The notes under the pieces were generated by a model. It did not search any database, was not told the origin of the DNA, and saw nothing but the letters and a program-made list of their open reading frames with translations. This document shows positions 16,951-29,900 of a stretch of DNA of 64,000 nt, in pieces. A program made the translations under genes and the position numbers. The DNA lies in assembly GCA_026391835.1 (NCBI GenBank), contig JAPLDF010000077.1, positions 51,300 to 115,299 on the forward strand. The letters are read 5' to 3'. The stretch comes from Bacteroidota bacterium (GTDB lineage Bacteria > Bacteroidota > Bacteroidia > Bacteroidales > FEN-979). How positions within the stretch are numbered: position 1 is the first letter of the stretch; every line of letters starts with the position of its first letter.

Positions 16951-18192
16951 TTATTTTTTCCTGATCTTGCCAAGTTTATTCATCCTCCCCGACAGGATGA
17001 ACTTCATCCATTTGACCTGTGTCAGTACCAGGTATACCAGGTTGTTGTGCGGAATTTTTGCCGAATCTTCCCACACATAGGGTTTGATCAGGGTGTTGAC
17101 AAGTACTCTTTTTTTACTTGCCCGGTCATCGGTCATCAGCATCAGGTAGATCTGCGACGAAAACCGCTGCCTTACAGTATTGATAAAACGGCTGAACCTG
17201 CTGGCCGGATTCACCGCCCCGGTTCCGGTTATTGTATCAACACACTGGTTGTATATAAATTGTTCTTTTGTAGTCAGCTTTTTCAATTGCCGGAAATCCC
17301 CGGTTTCCCGGAGGTTAAACAGTGAATGCGCAAGTGCCAGGCTCACATTTACAGATGTCGTGCAGTTGAATTTTTCGGCAGTGGCAAGCAACTCGTTCCT
17401 GTTTATTTCGGGCATCGACATCAGGTGCCCTATATCATATAGCCAGAACAGCAGTTCGTACCGGTGATAAATGCCGTGAGTGGCCAACACGATAAAATAG
17501 TCATGCATGGAGAATGTATTGAATATCCTGCCATGAACGACTATTTGGGTTTTGTGGTCAAACAGTGCCGCAGTTTCAATGGTTGTAAAATATTTTGAAA
17601 CGGTCCAGTGCAGCTCTAAAAATATCATCTTATGCGGATGCCTGAACCTGACATGGTTCTCCCTTTTCAGGTAAAGCGTGCGTTTTTCGGGATGACGGCA
17701 GAAATAGCCATCAATCAGGTGATAGCCTGCCCCTGACAAAACTGAAATGGCGGCATTAATGTCTGCTTCTTCAACCAGGATATCGAGGTCCCTGGTTTGC
17801 CGGCATGAATAGCTGCCATACAACTGGTGCACCATCAGGGGGCCTTTCATGCTGATGAATGTGATGTTGTTTGTTCCCAGGAGTTGATGAAGCGCATTGA
17901 GTTCGCCGGCCAGGTTCATCATCCTTTTCAGGTTCTTTGACGCATTATCAGCTATTTCATGCAGGACCGGAACCGGGATTGCTGTGCCGGACTTTTTTAA
18001 TATTTGATGAACCATAGGGAACATCCGGTGGGTGGCAACCAACGCAACGAAAATGGGCCAGTCGAATGATTGGCTGGAGATATACCTGGTTATTTCTTCA
18101 GAACTGTTTTCAATGCAGCACCTGCAACACAAAAGCAGCAATTTCATTTCTGCTGAAAAGCCACTATTTCCCGCACCAAACCTGCTAGACAC
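16951..18192 (-). CDS. NTP_transf_5 nucleotidyltransferase (PsmN/PadeN-like)
   Basis: 413 residues. The central signature is ISMKGPLMVHQLYGSYSCR (114-131) followed by RDLDILV (134-140), whose two Asp (D135, D137) are the metal-binding pair of the MNT fold. This is the uncharacterised-nucleotidyltransferase family PF14907. Members are common accessories in kinase-type lasso clusters; in the pseudomycoidin pathway the NTase PsmN adds hexose to the phosphorylated C-terminal Ser. The start overlaps the end of the O-antigen-ligase-like gene by 8 bases. A second Met at residue 16 is an alternative start. It is about 6 kb from the lasso kinase, so a shared substrate is inference. Confidence 0.75.
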   Translation of the reverse strand: MSSRFGAGNSGFSAEMKLLLLCCRCCIENSSEEITRYISSQSFDWPIFVALVATHRMFPMVHQILKKSGTAIPVPVLHEIADNASKNLKRMMNLAGELNALHQLLGTNNITFISMKGPLMVHQLYGSYSCRQTRDLDILVEEADINAAISVLSGAGYHLIDGYFCRHPEKRTLYLKRENHVRFRHPHKMIFLELHWTVSKYFTTIETAALFDHKTQIVVHGRIFNTFSMHDYFIVLATHGIYHRYELLFWLYDIGHLMSMPEINRNELLATAEKFNCTTSVNVSLALAHSLFNLRETGDFRQLKKLTTKEQFIYNQCVDTITGTGAVNPASRFSRFINTVRQRFSSQIYLMLMTDDRASKKRVLVNTLIKPYVWEDSAKIPHNNLVYLVLTQVKWMKFILSGRMNKLGKIRKK

Positions 18193-20155
18193 CTGTCCTG
18201 TTCTTTTTGTCCTTTTTGCCTGTTTTGTGATGGTGTTTCTTAACCTTCAGTGAATCTGCCGGAAATCCCAGCAATTTTTCCAGGGCCCTGCGGTTCTGTT
18301 TAATTTCAGGCATCCGGCTTCCTCCCCTGATGCCCCTGAGCATTTCGTAGCTTTGTTTGAAATCACCCCTGACGTAATAGAGTGTTGACAAATTCACCCT
18401 GGCTTCCTTGTATCCCGGGACAATTTCAAGTGCTTTCCGGTAATAGTGTTCGGCTGACCCGAAATACCCGGTTGCATAGTAACTTTTGCCAAGATTATTC
18501 AGTAAAGCGATGTGATTCGGATGATCGGCCAGCGCGGACCTGTAAGCGACAATGGCGGCGTGGTGGTCGTTCATCGATGCGTATATCATGCCGGCATAAT
18601 AATCAACCGGGGAACCGGCCGCATCAAGGTTCCGCCATGTGGTATGTGCTACTGTAATTTCATTCAGCGCCCCGGTCATATCCCCTGCTTTTTGTAAAGC
18701 AATGGCCTTCTTTACATGGGTTTCAACTTTCAGTGCCTGGAATCCATACACCGCACTCAAGACCAGGAAGAGCATGACAGGCACAAGCAACATATGCCGG
18801 TTGACATTTGCCGGTTTTCCGGCCCGGGACTCTTGAAATAAGGCCACCAGGCCGCCAATGATGACGGCAAACATCACCTGGTGGTCGATTCGCTGGTAGG
18901 GGAAATCAAAAAAGGCAACGGCCAGGTATCCGATCAGCCCGGCACAGAGAAAAACGGCCTGCCATTTTGCCGATTTGTCAGCCTGGCCCCGGAAGATACG
19001 CAGGAGCAACCATGCGGCTGCCAGGAGCATTCCAAGGTAGAGCGCAAGCCCGATAAACCCCTTCTCGGAGAGGATCCAGAGGTAATCATTGTGTGGCGAG
19101 ATCCAGTTAACATCCTTGTCCCTTAACCCGATCCTGCTGTAATATTCGGGGATGGCGATCTGCCAGTTCCCCGCACCAACTCCTGCAACAGGGTTGTCCA
19201 TGGCCATCCTGGCTGTTATCTTCCACATGCCAAGCCTGAAATGGTTGTTGTCAGCTTCCGGCCGTACGATGGAACCCAGCTTTTCCATGTATTTGCTATG
19301 GGTGTATTTTCCACCTTCAAGGATACCTGCTGCAAGGACGATCACAACCGATGAAGTGATAATTACAATTGTTTTCACCTGGCGGGCACTTATCTCAAGT
19401 TTCTTATAATTAACAATTGCAATCACTGTTGCTGCGAAGCCCGCGATGAAGAGACCAACCCAGGCAGCCCTGGTGGCTACGAGTGCCAGCATGACAAACA
19501 ACAGGATGGTGGCGGCAACGCCAGAAAGACGCCAGTTGCCCTTCCCGGAAACAGCAGCATATATTGTAAATGGTACAAGGAGCATCAGGTAGCTGGCATA
19601 TTCGTTTTTATTTCCCATCAACCCTTTGACCACATTGATGATATCCCTGCCATTTGCCAGATGCTCCGCCTGGTGGCCGGGTACCTGGGTGAAAAACTGG
19701 TAAAACCCGATTAGTATCGCAATGCTGGCGGCAATGACGGCCAGGTTCGACAGCCTGGCAAACCATCCTGGTGTGACAGAAAACAACTGTGCTGCATAAA
19801 CCACAACGAGCAGCGTCAGACCTGTCTTTGTTATGTCAAATAGACCTTCACTTCTGTTCAACGCCGGTACAAGCGAAATAACGGACATGAACAGGTAGAG
19901 CGCGCCGAGGATCAGCACCGGGTTTTTCAGCAGGTCTAAGTTTATGATGGTTTCCCGATGGAAAACATAGATGTAGCCTGAATAACCCAGTAAAAACAAG
20001 GACAGAACCATCATCCTGGGCAGGAGGGATGCGTCCTGTGCCGTTTGAAAAAACACGAGTGGAAGGATCACAACCAGGAAAAAGAAGAAGACATTAAAAA
20101 GGAACCCTTTATTCCGGGTTGCCGGCGTTTTTAAATTTTTGTTTTTTGCTGACAT
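18185..20155 (-). CDS. O-antigen ligase/polymerase-like membrane protein with TPR tail
   Basis: 656 residues. Residues about 20-470 are strongly hydrophobic, with some 12 membrane segments. The Wzy_C/WaaL region contains NKNEYASYLMLLVPF, ATRAAWVGL and SPHNDYLWILSEKGFIGL, in which the PHN...E..G signature marks periplasmic ligases and polymerases that use undecaprenyl-linked glycans. Residues about 500-640 form TPR repeats (YYAGMIYASMNDHHAAIVAY, NLGKSYYATGYFGSAEHYY). Such enzymes transfer or polymerise lipid-linked sugars, in some cases onto proteins. It is the upstream partner of the NTase gene and diverges from the surface-protein locus. Confidence 0.8.
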   Translation of the reverse strand: MSAKNKNLKTPATRNKGFLFNVFFFFLVVILPLVFFQTAQDASLLPRMMVLSLFLLGYSGYIYVFHRETIINLDLLKNPVLILGALYLFMSVISLVPALNRSEGLFDITKTGLTLLVVVYAAQLFSVTPGWFARLSNLAVIAASIAILIGFYQFFTQVPGHQAEHLANGRDIINVVKGLMGNKNEYASYLMLLVPFTIYAAVSGKGNWRLSGVAATILLFVMLALVATRAAWVGLFIAGFAATVIAIVNYKKLEISARQVKTIVIITSSVVIVLAAGILEGGKYTHSKYMEKLGSIVRPEADNNHFRLGMWKITARMAMDNPVAGVGAGNWQIAIPEYYSRIGLRDKDVNWISPHNDYLWILSEKGFIGLALYLGMLLAAAWLLLRIFRGQADKSAKWQAVFLCAGLIGYLAVAFFDFPYQRIDHQVMFAVIIGGLVALFQESRAGKPANVNRHMLLVPVMLFLVLSAVYGFQALKVETHVKKAIALQKAGDMTGALNEITVAHTTWRNLDAAGSPVDYYAGMIYASMNDHHAAIVAYRSALADHPNHIALLNNLGKSYYATGYFGSAEHYYRKALEIVPGYKEARVNLSTLYYVRGDFKQSYEMLRGIRGGSRMPEIKQNRRALEKLLGFPADSLKVKKHHHKTGKKDKKNRTGV

Positions 20156-20424
20156 GGTTACCTGGTGTTACAATGTTTATTTATTATTCCCGGATAATTT
20201 GCAATTATATCGGCCGCACAAGTTACAAACAAAAGACAAAAATCCGGAACCTGTTTTCCGGTTTTTTTGTAGGGCAAACACCTACATAAAAATCATGATT
20301 CCCCCTACAATCAATTTTTTATATTTTCAATACTTTTCCAACCTCAAACTATTCTCTTGCGATTACTTTTTTTGATGCGTAATAACAGTCTTTTTCAATA
20401 AAATAAACCACTAAAATCACCAAC
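20156..20424. other. Divergent intergenic region with hairpin
   Basis: 269 bases between the ligase-like gene and the small secreted protein. It is AT-rich and non-coding. It includes a terminator-like hairpin CCGGAA / TTCCGG (20244-20261) followed by T7 in the plus direction. This could attenuate a leader transcript of the secreted-protein genes. Promoters for both sides should lie here, but no exact TAnnTTTG was found. Confidence 0.5.
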
Positions 20425-20880
20425 ATGAAAAACTTTTTATTCATTATCGGGATGATTCTTCTGCTTGGGAACCAGGGTATTGCCCAGTTGCCTGACAAAG
20501 ATTTTGTAATTGTAGGAGCAGGGTCAGCCGATGCGAATTTGCGACAGGTTCAGAAACGGTACGAGAAGAAAAGCGATGCTTATTTTATGAAGGAGACACA
20601 GGCCAATCCGCTGAAACAGATTTCAAAGGCAATCAATGGCCGGACGATCCGGGACCTGCACCTATACCTGCAGTCCAAACCCGGCGCACTTGTTTTTAAC
20701 AATGAGTCGGTTACCACCGAAAAATTAAACACACTGAAGGAACCGCTTATGCAGTGGAAAAATTTTGTTTCAGGCAGGGTGGTCATCCACAGCCTGGTGG
20801 TGTTTACCGGGCCGGAAGGGATCGAACTCAAAAACCAGCTGGAGAAAAGTTCAGGGCTGGTGTTTGTCATGGCCAGGTAG
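20425..20880 (+). CDS. Small secreted DUF4347-like protein, degenerate
   Basis: 151 residues with a signal peptide (MKNFLFIIGMILLLGNQGIAQ, cleavage near residue 21). Residues 70-150 recall DUF4347, a domain usually found at the N-terminus of giant adhesins: LHLYLQSKPGAL corresponds to the family's LHxxSHGxPGxL, and VVIHSLVVFTGPEG to the ILLYGC..A...G stretch. Both hallmark residues, the His of SHG and the Cys of YGC, are replaced (Gln and Leu). It lies 64 bases upstream of the 15.7-kb surface-protein gene and is probably co-transcribed, as if the domain had been split off. Family assignment is by eye. Confidence 0.55.
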   Translation: MKNFLFIIGMILLLGNQGIAQLPDKDFVIVGAGSADANLRQVQKRYEKKSDAYFMKETQANPLKQISKAINGRTIRDLHLYLQSKPGALVFNNESVTTEKLNTLKEPLMQWKNFVSGRVVIHSLVVFTGPEGIELKNQLEKSSGLVFVMAR

Positions 20881-20933
20881 TTTGGCCGGCAGGCATTCGT
20901 AAAGGAAAATACTAAAACAAATACAATAAATAC

Positions 20934-20940
20934 AGGAGGT
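20934..20940 (+). promoter_or_regulatory. Strong Shine-Dalgarno before giant gene
   Basis: AGGAGGT four bases before the ATG at 20945. Such a full anti-SD match is uncommon in Bacteroidota, where most genes lack one; it fixes this start. Confidence 0.75.
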
Positions 20941-20944
20941 CATC

Positions 20945-23900
20945 ATGAAAAACATTTATGAAAATCAGCGCTTCGTTCATCTCACAGGGGCAACAGTATT
21001 GACATTCTTATTGGTACTATTGTTAGCCCTTCCCTCCCGGATGATCGGAGGGACCATTTCGGGGATATTTACCACCCTGCCGGATTGCCCGCAATCGCTA
21101 AACGCGATGTGCATTGATCCGGCATCGGGTTTTATGTATGCTTTGGGAAATGATAACAGTTCTGCCTATTTCAAATACGATATTGCACTGGGTACCTGGA
21201 CTACCCTGGCCAGTGCGTCGCATATCACAGACAACAATGCCGGCGCAACCCTGGTAAACGGGAAGATATACATTTCCTATACGGAGTATGCCGATCTGGA
21301 GGTTTATACCATTGCCACCAATTCGTGGGCAACCCTCACCGGCCCTCCTTCTAGTGATGGTACCGGGAATATTTCCAACGATGGTACCAACTTATACATT
21401 GCCTGCGAAGGTACTCCTGGCGACTTCTGGAGATACAATATTGCTGCCGGCACCTATACTGCCCTGGCATCTGCACCGGTTGTGGAAAAGTGGGGAGGCC
21501 TTGCCTATAAAAACGGATATTTTTATTGCAGCGAAGGCAATGGAAATACGGGTTTCAGCAGGTATCATGTTGCCACCAACACATGGGAAGTTTTAACCGC
21601 TGTTCCTGACGGAGCAGTACTGGGTGCAGCCATTTATGACGCTTATTATTATTGTATGGGTGGCTACGGCGGATCAAATCTCTATTCTTACGATCTTGGT
21701 GCACAGGAATGGAACAACACACTTACGCTTCCCTGGGAAATTGATGATGCCAGCATCTGTGTGTATAATGGCTCGCTGTATATCTTCCAGGGTGAGGCCG
21801 GAACCGGCTTTACCAAATTCACCCCGAACAACCCCATGCTTACAAACATGGAGCCCATCCCGCTGAGATATACCCTTGGGGCTGCAGCTAAGGTTATTAC
21901 CTCAACGCTGACAGCATCACAAAACACGGGTACAAACTTTGTGAGCGGAACTGTGACCATCTCCGGCAATTTTGAGTCTGGGAAAGACGTGCTTTCTTTT
22001 GTAAACGCCTATGGCATTACCGGGTCATGGAACTCAACGACGGGAGTGCTCACTTTAACCGGTACCACCACCATCGCCAATTACCAGGCAGCGCTCAGGT
22101 CAGTTAAGTACAGCAACACAGTTGGATCCTCAGGTGCCACCCGCACCATCGACTTTTCAGTTACTGACGGTGTACTTAATTCCAATACAGCCAGCAGGGA
22201 TGTCCTTGCTCCGGGGCCACCCAGTGTATCGACAGCCGCGATATCGGCAATATCTGCAACATCTGCCACATCCGGAGGCAATGTGCTTGATGATGGCGGT
22301 GCCACGGTAACAGTCCGTGGTGTTTGCTGGAACAATGTAGGTACGCCCGTCACCGCGAATCCTAATACCACCAATGGAACAGGAATGGGTGCTTTCACCA
22401 GCTCTATCACAGGGCTTATTAATGGAACCACCTGGTATGTGAGGGCATATGCGACCAATAGTTATGGTACCTCCTATGGTTCTGAAGAAAGTTTCGTTGC
22501 CGCTGACTACCCGCCAACTGTTACTACAACAGCTATTTCTGCAATTAATGCGACTTCTGCAACTTCCGGAGGAGATGTTACCATTGCAGGCAGCTATCCT
22601 GTTACTGCCCGGGGTGTTTGCTGGAATACCATTGGATCGCCCACCACGGCCGATCCCAAAACAAGCAACGGAACGGGAACAGGTGCTTTCACCAGTTCCA
22701 TCACCGGGCTCACGCTTGGAACCACCTATTATGTAAGGGCCTATGCAACCAGTTCAGCTGGCACATCATATGGTAATGAGTTATATTTTATGGCAACAGA
22801 TGGCCCAACAGTTGATGCCGGACCGGATGCAACAACCTGCGACACGGATTACGAAGTTTCAGGCAGCACCGGTGGTCCGTATTCTGTAAATTATACTGAA
22901 TGGTCGACCGGTGGGGATGGCTATTTCGACAATACCTCTAGCCTGGCAACGACATACTATCCTGGTTCGGGAGACATCAGTACTGGTTTCGTTACTCTAA
23001 CCCTTTTTGCTGAATTTTCGGATCCAGCCACAACTACACTGACGGATGATATGACGCTAACCATCAGCAACACAGTTGGTGGCGCTATTAGTCCCACAAT
23101 AGGCGGCGTGTGTGCAGGTACCAACAGCACGCTGCTGACACTTGAAAACTACACCGGAACAATCCAGAAATGGCAATACAGTGCCAATGGTACTGATGCC
23201 TGGACAGATATTGCGGCTTCAACTGCTTCGACTTATACAGCGACGGATCTTTCAGCATCAAGATATTACCGGGTTGTGGTCAAAAATGGCACCTGTTATG
23301 CTGCCAATTCCGAACTTGCACTGATCAATGCCGAAGTGACGCCTGTCTCAGGCTCACTGGCTAAAACGCCAGACGTCGCCACTGTATTTGACGGAACCGA
23401 TGTTTCTGCAGTCCTTACACCCGGAACCGGTGGTAAAGGAACAGATGCGCTTTTATACAGAACCAAGACCGGAGCCGTTTGGTCAGCACCATTGGCATAT
23501 ACGTCAGGGACTGCAATTGCCACAACCGGGAAAACTGGAGTAAACATCTATACATGGCGCGAATTCACATACTGTGATCCGGGAAGTTCAATTGTCTCCG
23601 TGGAATGGACAGTTGAATTAAAACCAACCCCGGGAGCGATCGCGGCGAGCCAGACTATCTGCTACAATACCACTCCTGCCGCATTTACCTCCACCACTGC
23701 GGGAACCGGGATCGGAACCATCTCGTACGAATGGCAGACCAATGCCTCAGGGAGTTATGTCACCATCAGCGGGGCGACGGTGGCAACCTACCAGGCGCCA
23801 ACCCTGACGGCAACTACCAGTTACCAAAGGAGAACAGTTGCCTATTCAGGAGGCACCTATTATTATTCGGACTATACCACACCGGTCACAATTACCGTTC

Positions 23901-26900
23901 AATCAACACCCACTGCGGGAGCTATTGCAACGGACCAGACAGTATGTTACGGTACCGCCCCGGCCTTGCTCACTTCGACGGCAGGAACCGGATCGGGAAC
24001 AATTTCCTATGAATGGCAAACGAATGCTTCCGGAAGCTATCTTAATATAAGTGGTGCAACGGCAGCAACCTACCAGCCACCTTCACTTACTTCAACAAGG
24101 AGCTACCAGAGAAGAACCGTTTCGACACTGAATGGCAATGTTTGTTATTCTGACTATACGACACCGGTGGTGATCACGGTTCAAACCGTTCCTTTATCCT
24201 TTCCGCTTGGAACGGCCCAGACCATCTGCTACAATACGGCACCGGCACCGCTCACCTCAGACGCAGGAACCGGATCGGGAACAATCTCTTATGAATGGCA
24301 AACGAATGCTTCCGGAAGTTACCTTGATATTAGTGGTGCAACGGATGTATCCTATCAGCCACCGGCTTTGACGGCGACAACAAGTTACAAGAAAAGGACC
24401 GTTTCGACACTCAACGGAAACAGTTGTTATTCGGTCTATAGCAATATTGTAACAATAACCGTTCAATCGATTCCGGGAGCGGGAGCAATCGGAACTGCCC
24501 AGACAATTTGCTATAATACAACTCCGAATGCGCTCTCATCCTTAGTTTTAACCCCGGGGTCACCTTCGATTTCATATGAATGGCAAACCAATGCCAGCGG
24601 AAGTTATGCTGACATCAGCGGAGCAACAGCAGCATCTTACCAGCCACCCGCACTCACTGCCACAACAAGCTACCAGCGTAGAACTGTTTCAACGCTCAAT
24701 GGCAATGTCTGTTACTCCGGCTATACCACACCGGTCACAATTACCGTTCAATCAACACCCACAGCAGGAGCGACTTCAAGTAACCAGATCATATGCTACA
24801 ATACCGTTCCGGCTTTGATCACTTCAATAACCGAAGGAACCGGTTCGGGTACGATCTCCTACGAATGGACTACCGCTTCCAACGGATCACCCTGGCACAA
24901 CGTGACAGGGGCGACGCAGGCAACTTACCAGCCGCCTGCGCTGACAGCCTCCACCAATTACGCGCGGAGAACTGTTTCGACCCTCAACGGCAATAGCTGT
25001 TATTCAGTCTATGCCAACGAGGTAGTGATAACAGTGCAAACCACGCCGACAGCGGGAGCCATTGCAACGGCGCAGACCATTTGCAGCAATACCGCACCGG
25101 CACTGCTCACCTCGGCAACCGTTGGAACCGGAGACGGCACGATCAGCTATGAATGGCAGACCAATGCCAGTGGAAGTTATGTGACCATCGATGGGGCCAC
25201 CGATGCCACCTATCAACCACCTACCCTTACAGCAGCAACCAGTTATAAGCGGAGAACAGTTTCAACAAGCTGGGGGACCAGCTGTTATTCGGTCTATACC
25301 ACACCAGTCACCATAACGATTGACCCGGTAAGTGTCGGCGGAACAGTTGGCACAAGCACCCATGTTTGCACAGGCACCAACAGCACCCTGCTGACCTTAA
25401 CAGGCAAAACGGGTGTGGTTCAGCGCTGGCAGTATTCGACCAACAGTGGTACCGACTGGACTGACATCAACAGCGCGACCAATACCACCTATACAGCCAC
25501 CAACCTGACCGTTACGACAGATTACCGAGCCGTGGTCAAGAGCGGCACCTGCCCGGAAGCCTATTCGGTTGCAGCCACCATCACGGTAGATCCGACCTCC
25601 AATGGCGGCAACGTATCAGGGAGCTCGATCGTATGTTACGGCACCAACAGCACGTTATTAACATTATACGGTCAAACGGGCACTGTCGTGAAGTGGCAAT
25701 ACACCAGCGATGGCGGCTACCACTGGATAGACATTGCCAGCGCCACCAATACAACCTATACTGCCACCAACCTGACCACTACGACCAGTTTCAGGGTAGT
25801 GGTTCAAAGCGGGGTTTGCGGTGCAACACCAGGCGGATACGCCAATGTTACCGTTCGGACCCAGTTTGTCGCCCCTGTTGCCAGTGGTGCGCAAACCATC
25901 TGCTGGAACACCACAGCCGGATCGCTCAGTGCAACTGCAGCGGCCGGGGGAACAGGACCCTTCAGCTACCAGTGGCAGTATAGTTATGATCAAAGCACCT
26001 GGGAAGACATTGAAGGCGAAACATCCTTGTCGCTTTTGCCCGGTGACCTCTATGAAACCACCTACTACCGCCTGCTTGCCACCGACCAGGGAACGCCTTC
26101 GTGTTCACTGGATGTGCCATCCAATACGGTTACAGTAACTGTACGCGATCCGTTTACCGCATCTGAACTTTCTATTGCAGGCGACCAGGCATCCACCTGT
26201 TACAACACGGCACCCGGTTTGATCACGGCCACCCCCACCACCGGTGGAAGCGGTCCGCCGTTTACCTACCAGTGGCAGATGAAGACCACCGGAAGCTGGA
26301 CCAATACAGGCACAAACAGCCTGACCTACCAGCCCGGCAACCTGACTGTATACACCCAGTTCAGGCTGATAGCCTATGATGGCGGCGTTCCTTCATGCGG
26401 TGCGGTATTCAGCCTTAACAACATTGCTTTGACGATTGACCCCTTGCCGGATGCAATTGCAGGTGACGACAGGGCGATTTGCCTGAATGAAAGCACAACC
26501 CTTGGACGTCCTCCATTAAAGTCCAGTTCAAACACCTACAGTTGGACATCGGTACCGGCAGGATTTACTTCAACCCTTGCCAGGCCAATCGTCAGCCCGA
26601 CAGTAACGACAACATATACGCTCGTCGAAACCATCACGGCCACCGGATGCATCAACTCACACAGCGTGACAGTAACAGTGAACCCATTGCCGGCAGCAGT
26701 TGCCGGGGCTGACCGCCCGATCTGCCTGAATGCCAGCACAACAATCGGCGCAGCGGCAGTAAGCGGGAACACCTATGCCTGGACGTCAGTTCCTGCAGGC
26801 TTTACGTCAACCCTTGCCAATCCAACGGTTAGTCCGACAGTGACAACAACGTATACTGTTGTGGAAACGATTACACTGACCGGCTGCAACAACACACACG

Positions 26901-29900
26901 ATGTAACGGTAACAGTGAACCCATTGCCGGTGGCAGCCTCCGGATCAGACCGGGATATCTGCCTGAATGGCAGCACCACCCTGGGCGCGGCAGCCGTTTC
27001 AGGCAGCACCTACAGCTGGAGCTCAACCCCGGCGGGATTTACATCAACCCTTGCGGAACCAACCGTGAGCCCGACTGTTACGACAACCTATACTGTTGTG
27101 GAAACCATTACGGCTACGGGATGCAGCAACAACAACGCGGTAGTGGTAACGGTGAACCCGTTGCCCGCAGCGGTGGCAGGAGCTGACCGTGCGATTTGCC
27201 TCAATGAAAGCACCACACTTGGCGCCCCGCCATTAAAGACGACCGGTAACTCCTTTAGCTGGACATCAGTGCCGGCAGGCTTTACCTCAACACTGGCCAA
27301 CCCGGTGGTGAGTCCTACGGTAACGACTACCTATACCGTAACAGAAACCATCACATTGACCGGATGTACCAATACACATAGTGTTACAGTGACAGTGAAC
27401 CCGTTGCCTGCCGCAATTGCAGGTGCCGACAGGGCGATTTGCCTCAATGAAAGCACTACCCTGGGCGCCCCGCCGCTCAAGATACCGAACAACTCTTTCA
27501 GCTGGACCTCAGTTCCTGTTGGGTTTACTTCAACCCTTGCCAGGCCGGTTGTCAGCCCGACGGTTACTACAACCTATACAGTTGTGGAGACCATCAACCT
27601 GACCGGGTGTACCAACAGCAACAGTGTAACGGTCACCGTGAACCCATTGCCTGCGGCAGAAGCAGGTGCCGACAGGGACATCTGCCTGAATGAAAGCACC
27701 GATATCGGCGCAACTGCCGTAACAGGCAACACCTACAGCTGGACCTCGGTACCGGCAGGCTTTACTTCAGCCCTTGCCAATCCAAATGTCAGCCCGACAG
27801 TAACGACCACCTATTCGGTTGTGGAAACCATCACCGCCACCGGGTGTCACAATACACACAGTGTTGTTGTAACCGTGAACCCATTGCCGCCTGCAATTGC
27901 AGGAGCAGACCGTGAGATTTGCCTCAATGCCAGCACGACACTTGGTGCGTCAACATTAAAGGGCATTTCCAGCACTTTCAGCTGGACATCAGTACCGGCA
28001 GGATTTACCTCCACCCTGGCAAGACCATCTGTCAGCCCCACGGTGACTACAGTTTATACCGTTGAAGAAACCTACACTGCTACAGGATGCACCAATTCAA
28101 ACAGTGTGACGGTAACAGTGAACCCCTTGCCGGAGGCAGCAGCCGGATCAGACCGGGATATCTGCCTGAATGGCAGTACCACCCTGGGTGCGTCAGCCGT
28201 CACAGGCAGCACCTACAGCTGGACATCCGCCCCTGCAGGCTTTACTTCAGCGCTGGCCGAACCAACAGTAAGCCCGACGGTAACCACAACCTACACGGTT
28301 GTTGAAACCTTTACGGCTACCGGATGCGCCAACAACAACAGTGTTGTGGTAACAGTGAACCCATTGCCAGTGGCAGCCGCCGGAAGCGCCGGTACCATTT
28401 GCTACGGTTCAAGTACTTCCATCGGTGCGGCGGCTGTTACAGGCAGCACCTACAGCTGGTCATCCGTACCCGCAGGATTCACCTCCACGCTGGCCAATCC
28501 AACGGTCAGCCCGACGGTAACCACAACGTATACAGTCGCTGAGACCATAACCCTCACCGGGTGTACGCATTCCAACAGTGTCATCCTAACCGTCAGGCCT
28601 GAATTCATCCAGGCTTCATGCGCTGCCGATCATCAGCAGATCTGCTACAACAATCATGCAGCGCCCATTGTTGCAACCCCTGCCAGCGGTGGATCCGGTG
28701 GATATACCTACCAGTGGCAATACAGCGATAATGGTACCGGTGGGTGGAACAACATCGCCGGTGCAACTACACTTACATATTCTTCCGGTATCCTGATAAG
28801 CACAATTTATTACCGGATACTGACGACTGATATCGGCACCCCATGTTGTGGAACTGATGTTGCGGGCAATGCTGTTGAAGTTATCGTAAATGACCCGCTG
28901 TACCCGTCGGTTGTCACCATTAACCCGAGCACGACGGCCATCTGCTTAAACGCAACCCCGGGGTTACTGTCAGCCACGGCTGCAACCGGCGGCACCGGCC
29001 CGTTCACGTACCAGTGGCAAAAGCGGCTCACTGCCGTGGGCGCCTGGACAAATGTGGGGCCGAACACCATCGGCAATACTACCTACCAGCCTGGCCCGGC
29101 TTTGGTAAATACCTATTACAGGGTTATTGCAAAAGACATAGGTTTACCCAGTTGCGGTTCAACATTCAGCAATGCGGTTTACATCACGATTTTACCAATC
29201 CCGGCTGCAGTGGCCGGATCTGATGCGACGATCTGCAACGGTTTCAGTGCAAGTCTTGGTGCAACTGCGGTAAGCGGAAGCACTTATTCATGGAGTTCAG
29301 TCCCGGCAGGGTATAGTTCGACATTGTCGAATCCAACAGTTAGCCCGACTGTCACAACAACCTATACTGTAGTTGAAACCATCACAGCGACCGGATGCAC
29401 CAATTCACATAGTGTCACCATCACGGTAAACCCGTTACCCGCTGCAGCAGCAGGATCAGACAGGGATATTTGCCTGAATGCAAGTACCACGCTTGGGGCT
29501 GATGCAATAGCTGGCAGCACCTATAGCTGGAGCGCTGTTCCATCTGGCTTTACTTCAACCCTGGCCAACCCGGCAGTCAGCCCGACGGTAACAACCACTT
29601 ATACAGTTGTTGAGACCATCACGGCGACCGGTTGCACAGATACGCACAGCGTTACGGTAACAGTGAACCCGTTGCCGGAGGCAATTGCAGGTGCCGACAG
29701 GGCGATATGCCTGAACGAAAGCACCATACTGGGAGCGCCGCCATTAAGGACCACCGGCAACTCCTTCAGCTGGACATCAGTCCCGGCAGGCTTTACTTCA
29801 ACACTGGCCAACCCGGAGGTTAGTCCTTCGGTAACTACAACCTATACAGTGGTTGAAACCATCACCCTGACCGGGTGTACCAATACACATAGTGTAACAG

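Noticed and set aside
22081..22458. Minus-strand frame near the start of the giant gene as a hidden gene
   Set aside because: No signal, motif or start context; composition matches the reverse of Thr/Ser-rich coding sequence.
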